The translations under genes were made by a program, and so were the position numbers. Positions 60,252-64,000 of a stretch of DNA of 64,000 nt are shown here, piece after piece (within the stretch, counting starts at the first letter, position 1; each line of letters opens with the position of its first letter). The stretch is from Streptomyces sp. QL37 (lineage in GTDB: Bacteria; Actinomycetota; Actinomycetes; Streptomycetales; Streptomycetaceae): NCBI RefSeq assembly GCF_002941025.1, contig NZ_PTJS01000001.1:4717472-4781471 (forward strand). The letters are read 5' to 3'. Below the pieces are notes generated by a model that saw nothing but the letters and a program-made list of their open reading frames with translations, had not been told where the DNA came from and did no database searches.

Positions 60252-61559
60252 GTGGGGACGGTGGTGGTCGGCATGCGCGAAAACAGTGCTCCGGACGACC
60301 GGGACGCCTTCGAGGGCGGGCTCGGCGCGGCGATGAAGCAGACGGCGGCGGGGTTCTCCGTCGCGGGGCGGCCGCTCGTGGACGGCGGCGTGGCCCGCGG
60401 CAGGCGCCGGGCGGTGCTGCGTCGCGGCGCCGTGGTGACCGGGAGCGTGGCGGCGCTGGCGGTGATCGGCCTCGGCGGGTCGTACGTCACCGGGGACACC
60501 GGCGCCTCGCAGGACGGTGGCAACGGCGCGACGGTGGGCGCACAGGCGACGGAGAAGGCCGACAGGACCGAGGAGACGTCGGACTCCTACTCCGGACCAC
60601 AGGTGGTCGAGACACTCGAAGGGCTGCTGCCGGCCGGGAAGTTCAGCAAGCAGACGGGCAGCGGCACCACCGGTGACGGAGGCCGGAAGGGCGCGCAGGC
60701 GACGTACGCCTCCGTCGTGTACGACGACGGACACGGGAAGGCCGCCCTGTCGGTGAGCCTGGGCCGGCAGCACCCCGACCAGGCGCTGCCCGAGGGTGAA
60801 CTCTCCTGCCCGGACAAGAACCTGACCGCGTTCGAGGCCTGCTCCGCCACGACGCTGAAGGACGGCTCCCGCCTCGTGCTGTACAAGGGCTGGGAGTACC
60901 CGGACCGGCGCGCGGAGACCAAGCGGTGGTACGCGGACCTGCTGACGCCCGAGGGCTACCGGATCTCCGTGACCGAATGGAACGCGGCCGCGGAGAAGGG
61001 CACCCCGGTCAGCCGCCCCACCCCGCCGCTGTCGCTGGACCGGATGAAGGCGCTGGTCCAGGCCGAGGAGTGGCGCCCGATCATCGCCTCCCTGCCCGAA
61101 CCGGAACAGCCGCCGCTGGAACAGCCGGCCCCGCAGGGCCAGAACGGCGAGGAGATCCTGGCCAAGCTGATCGCGCAGCTCCCCGACGGCCTGACGGTGA
61201 AGGCGTCCGGCGGGCAGGAGGCGGAGTACGCGTACGTCGTGGTCGACGACGGCCGGGGCAAGAGCTTCGTGCAGATCAACGTCCAGGCGGACATGTCCGA
61301 CGTCGAGGGCGACCTCTTCGGTCCCGACGCGAAGGTCCTGCCGGACGGCACGAAGGTCACCACGCGTCAGGAGCCGGGCGAGAAGGGCGGTGGCGGCGTG
61401 AAGATGTGGACGGCGGACACGATGCGGCCCGACGGTTTCCGGGTGGTGATCTCCGCCTTCAACACGGCGAACCAGAACGAGGACGCCACCCGCGAGGACC
61501 CCGCTCTGACCCTCGCCGAGCTGGAGAAGATGGCCACGAGCAAGGTGTGGCTGAGCTGA
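60252..61559 (+). CDS. Membrane-anchored protein downstream of a SigE-family sigma factor
   Basis: The 435-residue protein has a ~55-residue cytoplasmic N-terminus that could contact the sigma factor (DDRDAFEGGLGAAMKQTAAGF), one membrane helix (GAVVTGSVAALAVIGLGGSYV) and a large extracytoplasmic part. That part contains two related halves, each with L-x-L-LP-G(L/K) and YA-VV(Y/D)DDG(H/R)GK, so it appears to be a tandem duplication. The GTG start at 60252 or ATG at 60273. Probably the sensor or anti-sigma partner; this is inference from position. Confidence 0.8.
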   Translation: MGTVVVGMRENSAPDDRDAFEGGLGAAMKQTAAGFSVAGRPLVDGGVARGRRRAVLRRGAVVTGSVAALAVIGLGGSYVTGDTGASQDGGNGATVGAQATEKADRTEETSDSYSGPQVVETLEGLLPAGKFSKQTGSGTTGDGGRKGAQATYASVVYDDGHGKAALSVSLGRQHPDQALPEGELSCPDKNLTAFEACSATTLKDGSRLVLYKGWEYPDRRAETKRWYADLLTPEGYRISVTEWNAAAEKGTPVSRPTPPLSLDRMKALVQAEEWRPIIASLPEPEQPPLEQPAPQGQNGEEILAKLIAQLPDGLTVKASGGQEAEYAYVVVDDGRGKSFVQINVQADMSDVEGDLFGPDAKVLPDGTKVTTRQEPGEKGGGGVKMWTADTMRPDGFRVVISAFNTANQNEDATREDPALTLAELEKMATSKVWLS

Positions 61560-61578
61560 GCCGTTCCGCGGCGTGGCG

Positions 61579-61651
61579 GGTCGTCGGGGGGAACGGGACA
61601 ACAGGGCGGCCCTCATGTGCCGTTCCGGGCGTCCCTGTTCTCCCGACGACC
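61579..61651. terminator. Long imperfect hairpin between convergent genes
   Basis: GGTCGTCGGG at 61579 and CCCGACGACC at 61642 begin arms of about 21 bases with four mismatches. It lies between the membrane protein gene and the convergent TetR gene. Confidence 0.6.
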
Positions 61652-61697
61652 GGGCCGTGGGCCGTGCTGCCCGGCCAAAGGCTCCACAGCTTCCGGC

Positions 61698-62312
61698 TCA
61701 CCTCGCCCCGTAGCGGAGTCCGTCCACGAGGAGGGCGATCATGCGCCGGGTGTGGCCGTTGTCGTCCTCGGTGGCGGGCAGGGTCAGATTGCGCGTGGCG
61801 ACCAGCAGGTCCTCGGGGTCCACGTCGGAGCGGATCTCGCCGGCTTTCACCGCCGCGTCGATGAGTGTGGTGAGTGCGGGCATGAAGCGCTGCTCGAAGT
61901 AGGACGGCAGGCTGTCGTACGCCGAGTCCCCCGAGTGCAGGGCGGCGCTGAGCCCGCGCTTGGTGGCGAAGAAGAGCGCGAAGCGCTGGAGCCACCTGGT
62001 GAGGGCCTCCGCCGGTCCGTACTCCGCCGCGAGGGCGGGCGCGGCGTCGGCGCAGGCGTCGACCTCGTGGCGGAAGACCGCGGCGATGAGGTCGGAGCGT
62101 TGCGGGAAGTGCCGGTAGAGCGTGCCGGCTCCCACGCCCGCCTTCGCGGTGATCTGGCGTACGGGCGCGTCCACTCCCGAGGTGAGGAACACCTCCGCCG
62201 CCGCCGTGAGGAGGGCATCGGTGTTGCGCCGTACGTCGGAGCGCACCCGCTTCGCCGGGGGCTGCCCGGCGTCGGTGCCGGCTTCGGCCTTCCGGATCGT
62301 GTCCTCGCGCAC
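61698..62312 (-). CDS. TetR/AcrR family regulator
   Basis: The 204-residue regulator has the DNA-binding domain RSDVRRNTDALLTAAAEVFLTSGVDAPVRQITAKAGVGAGTLYRHFPQRSDLIAAVF and a helical ligand domain of the common streptomycete type. The GTG at 62312 has GGGGAG upstream. A perfect inverted repeat 16 bases before the start suggests autorepression. Its target outside its own gene is not evident. Confidence 0.9.
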   Translation of the reverse strand: MREDTIRKAEAGTDAGQPPAKRVRSDVRRNTDALLTAAAEVFLTSGVDAPVRQITAKAGVGAGTLYRHFPQRSDLIAAVFRHEVDACADAAPALAAEYGPAEALTRWLQRFALFFATKRGLSAALHSGDSAYDSLPSYFEQRFMPALTTLIDAAVKAGEIRSDVDPEDLLVATRNLTLPATEDDNGHTRRMIALLVDGLRYGAR

Positions 62313-62327
62313 GATGCTCCCCCTGCC

Positions 62328-62348
62328 ATACGGAAGGCTGTTCCGTAT
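62328..62348. promoter_or_regulatory. TetR operator upstream of the tetR gene
   Basis: ATACGGAA-GGCTG-TTCCGTAT is a perfect inverted repeat with 8-base arms. A further half-site, GTTCCGT, lies about 20 bases upstream (62364-62370). Confidence 0.8.
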
Positions 62349-62509
62349 TGTCGTCTGAACGTTGTTCCGTTTACGCACCCTAATGCCCGCGCCCTGGGTC
62401 GGCCAAGGGGCGACGGGCCCCACCGCGATGCCGCGCGCCGGGCCGGGCGTGGACCGAGGTCGGCGCGTGCTGCCTGGGCGCGGTGGTGTCCGGTGCTGTG
62501 GGGTCCCGG

Positions 62510-63595
62510 TCACGGCGAGTCCGCGGGACCGTCCGGGCCCGCTGCCGCCCGGCCGCGGCCGTACTCCGCGAGTGCGTGGAAGGCCGCCTTCGGCTCCCAT
62601 GGAAGGCCCGGGAACGCGGTGCCCGTCCGGCCGTCGGTGAGGACCCTGACCACGCCGAAGGACGCCTTGTCGAAGTCGAGGTCGAGGTCGAGGTCGTCGG
62701 TCCCGGTCCCGGTCGTTCCGGCGTCGGGCAGGTCGTAGCGGGCGAACGTGTAGACGAAGGCCGCCTCGATGCCGGAGTCGTCGAAGACTCCGAGGAGCTC
62801 GCGTACGTAGTCGGCCTGCTCCTGCTCGTCCCGGACCACCGGGCGGGTGAAGCGTGCGGGGCGCGCCCTGTCGTCCCACTCGACGACCTCGTCGGCCCGG
62901 CTCGCGACGGCGGCGCCGCCCCTGAAGGGTGCGCAGCCGAACTCCGTGACCGCCGCAGGCCTGCCGTGCGAGGTCAGGGCCCGTAGCCCGTCCGCCAGTC
63001 GGTCCGCGTTCCCCGCGTCGCGGTAGCCGGCGTCGGTGGCGACCAGGTCGAAAGGTGTCCAGTCGACGCCCTCGAAGGGGAGCGAGGCGTACCCGACCCT
63101 GCCGCCGAACTCCGCCCGCACGGCGGTGACCGCGGTGCCGAGGAAGGCGTTGATCCGGGCGGACAGGGCAGGGAGGGTGGCCCGCAGCCGTTGCGGGTCG
63201 GAGAGGACGGCGACCCGGTCGGCCAGGGTGTCGCCGGGGAGGAAACCGTCGGTGAAGAGGGAGATCTCCGACCCGGTGAAGAAGACCACCTCGGCGCCGT
63301 TCCGCCGCAGCTTCTCCGCGCGGGCGGCGCTGTCGGTGAGGAGGTCGAGGAGTTCGTCCTGGGTGAGTGCGTTGGTGAACGGGCAGTACCAGACGGCGAG
63401 TCCGGCCTCGGCCGCCAGCCGGGCGGCCGTCTCCAGGCGGTCGCGGTCGCCGCCGGTGACGCGGACGGCGTCGCAGCGCAGCTCGTCGCGGATGATCTCC
63501 ATCTCGCGGCGCACGACGGCCGGGTCGAAGGGCTCACGGGTGGTGGTTCCCGCGCTGGTGAAGCCGGTGTCGAAGTTGATTCCGAAGGTGCGCAC
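62510..63595 (-). CDS. TIM-barrel, glycoside hydrolase-like protein
   Basis: The 361-residue protein starts MRTFGINFDTGFTS and shows alternating strands and helices in the order of a glycosidase barrel. AVTEFGCAPFRGGAA has the strand-7 Glu that serves as nucleophile in clan A enzymes, and FFTGSEISLF has a Glu on strand 4. No signal peptide is present, so it acts in the cytoplasm. It is sometimes labelled abortive infection protein in databases; nothing in the sequence supports that name. A divergent TetR gene shares the promoter region. Confidence 0.75.
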   Translation of the reverse strand: MRTFGINFDTGFTSAGTTTREPFDPAVVRREMEIIRDELRCDAVRVTGGDRDRLETAARLAAEAGLAVWYCPFTNALTQDELLDLLTDSAARAEKLRRNGAEVVFFTGSEISLFTDGFLPGDTLADRVAVLSDPQRLRATLPALSARINAFLGTAVTAVRAEFGGRVGYASLPFEGVDWTPFDLVATDAGYRDAGNADRLADGLRALTSHGRPAAVTEFGCAPFRGGAAVASRADEVVEWDDRARPARFTRPVVRDEQEQADYVRELLGVFDDSGIEAAFVYTFARYDLPDAGTTGTGTDDLDLDLDFDKASFGVVRVLTDGRTGTAFPGLPWEPKAAFHALAEYGRGRAAAGPDGPADSP

Positions 63596-63624
63596 GGCAG
63601 GGGGCCTCTCTGTGCGTACGGAGT

Positions 63625-63645
63625 TAGGGTACTGACCGTACCCTA
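63625..63645. promoter_or_regulatory. Operator between the TIM-barrel and TetR genes
   Basis: TAGGGTAC-TGACC-GTACCCTA is a perfect inverted repeat with 8-base arms, 30 bases upstream of the TIM-barrel gene and 80 before the divergent tetR. TetR probably represses both. Confidence 0.82.
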
Positions 63646-63724
63646 TGGTTTCCGGCTGTCCGGATTTGGTGTGGGCCGGCTCCGTGCCGTAGACATCGGC
63701 GTACGGGACGAGAGGGGACGACCA

Positions 63725-64000
63725 GTGCCGGAAGCCGGTGACGGGCCGAGGCGGGCCGGGGCGCCGCGGCGGCGCGGTGCGGTGCTGGAGGACGCGATCC
63801 TCCGGGCGGCGGCCGAGGTGCTGGGGGAGTCCGGGGTCGCCGGGCTGACCATGGACGAGGTGGCCCGGCGGGCGGGCACGAACAAGAACGCGATCTACCG
63901 CCGCTGGCCCGACCGCGTCGCGCTCGGCGTCGCCGCGTACCGCCGGCTGGCCGCGGCGGAGACCACGGTGCCGGACACCGGATCGCTGCGGGGCGACGCC
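63725..64000 (+). CDS. TetR/AcrR family regulator, cut by the window end
   Basis: The first 92 codons hold a basic tail (PRRAGAPRRRGAV) and the TetR DNA-binding domain (LEDAILRAAAEVLGESGVAGLTMDEVARRAGTNKNAIYRRWPDR). The GTG start follows AGAGGGGAC. The rest lies outside the window. It is divergent from the TIM-barrel gene with an operator between. Confidence 0.9.
   Translation, partial: MPEAGDGPRRAGAPRRRGAVLEDAILRAAAEVLGESGVAGLTMDEVARRAGTNKNAIYRRWPDRVALGVAAYRRLAAAETTVPDTGSLRGDA

Noticed and set aside
62510..63595. Defence (abortive infection) role for the TIM-barrel protein
   Set aside because: No toxin, sensor or phage-defence neighbours and no defence domain; the fold looks like a glycosidase.

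Overview
The window reads as streptomycete chromosome. GC content and third-position GC are very high, GTG and TTG starts are common, and the gene content is typical: futalosine-pathway menaquinone genes, DUF2771, DUF3027, DUF2530 and GPP34 proteins, class II HelD, XPB-type helicase, CebR- and DasR-like boxes, and many one-component regulators. No rRNA, tRNA, CRISPR array, transposase or prophage was recognised. Nearly everything looks like conserved core or near-core chromosome, read as about 60 protein genes on both strands.

Left part (1-13.6 kb): a 5-oxoproline uptake and degradation module comes first (DUF979, DUF969, a GntR/FCD regulator, then pxpA-pxpB-pxpC). Copies of the same inverted repeat lie upstream of both transcription units. 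Next come an ECF sigma factor with a CU044_5270-like membrane partner, a secreted lipase, cutC behind a DasR-like site, an MMPL transporter, and a membrane-tethered AA10 LPMO behind a perfect CebR box. A GPP34 protein is divergent to the LPMO.

Middle (13.6-31 kb): HelD, a decayed dehydrogenase remnant, the XPB helicase, a GNAT acetyltransferase fused to a membrane module, a family-5 uracil-DNA glycosylase and a Helicase_C_3/WYL-like protein. Then follow a HAAS-like membrane protein, an O-acetyltransferase/TetR pair, a frameshifted membrane protein and a four-gene iron-siderophore ABC operon behind an iron box. The junction between the glycosylase and the Helicase_C_3 gene is a nest of fold-back copies with poly-G tracts and is most simply an assembly or read artefact.

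Right part (31-64 kb): HAD phosphatase, cold-shock protein, mqnB-mqnD, DUF2771, MFS, DUF3027 and a sacsin/HSP90-like ATPase gene. The ATPase gene is broken by direct and inverted copies of its own segments, a second scrambled locus. Then come a secreted protein, a P-type ATPase, DUF2530, an NCS2 purine permease, RHH and MarR regulators, an MFS exporter, ThpR, an aldo/keto reductase, prolyl aminopeptidase and a Ser/Ala-rich membrane protein that contains a perfect palindrome with 49-bp arms. The end holds nadE, a cupin/zinc-ribbon protein, a CsoR-family regulator facing an ABC/FtsX exporter, a TIGR02569 protein, a Cys-rich protein divergent from a SigE-type sigma factor and its membrane partner, a TetR, a TIM-barrel-like protein and a TetR cut by the window edge.

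The strongest biological leads are regulatory: paired operators round the 5-oxoproline module, the CebR box on a tethered LPMO, the dre-like site on cutC, and the CsoR-family protein with CstR-type ligands. The most unusual architecture is the GNAT-membrane fusion. The most important quality warning is the three fold-back loci at about 20.0-20.95, 39.05-40.7 and 52.99-53.12 kb.
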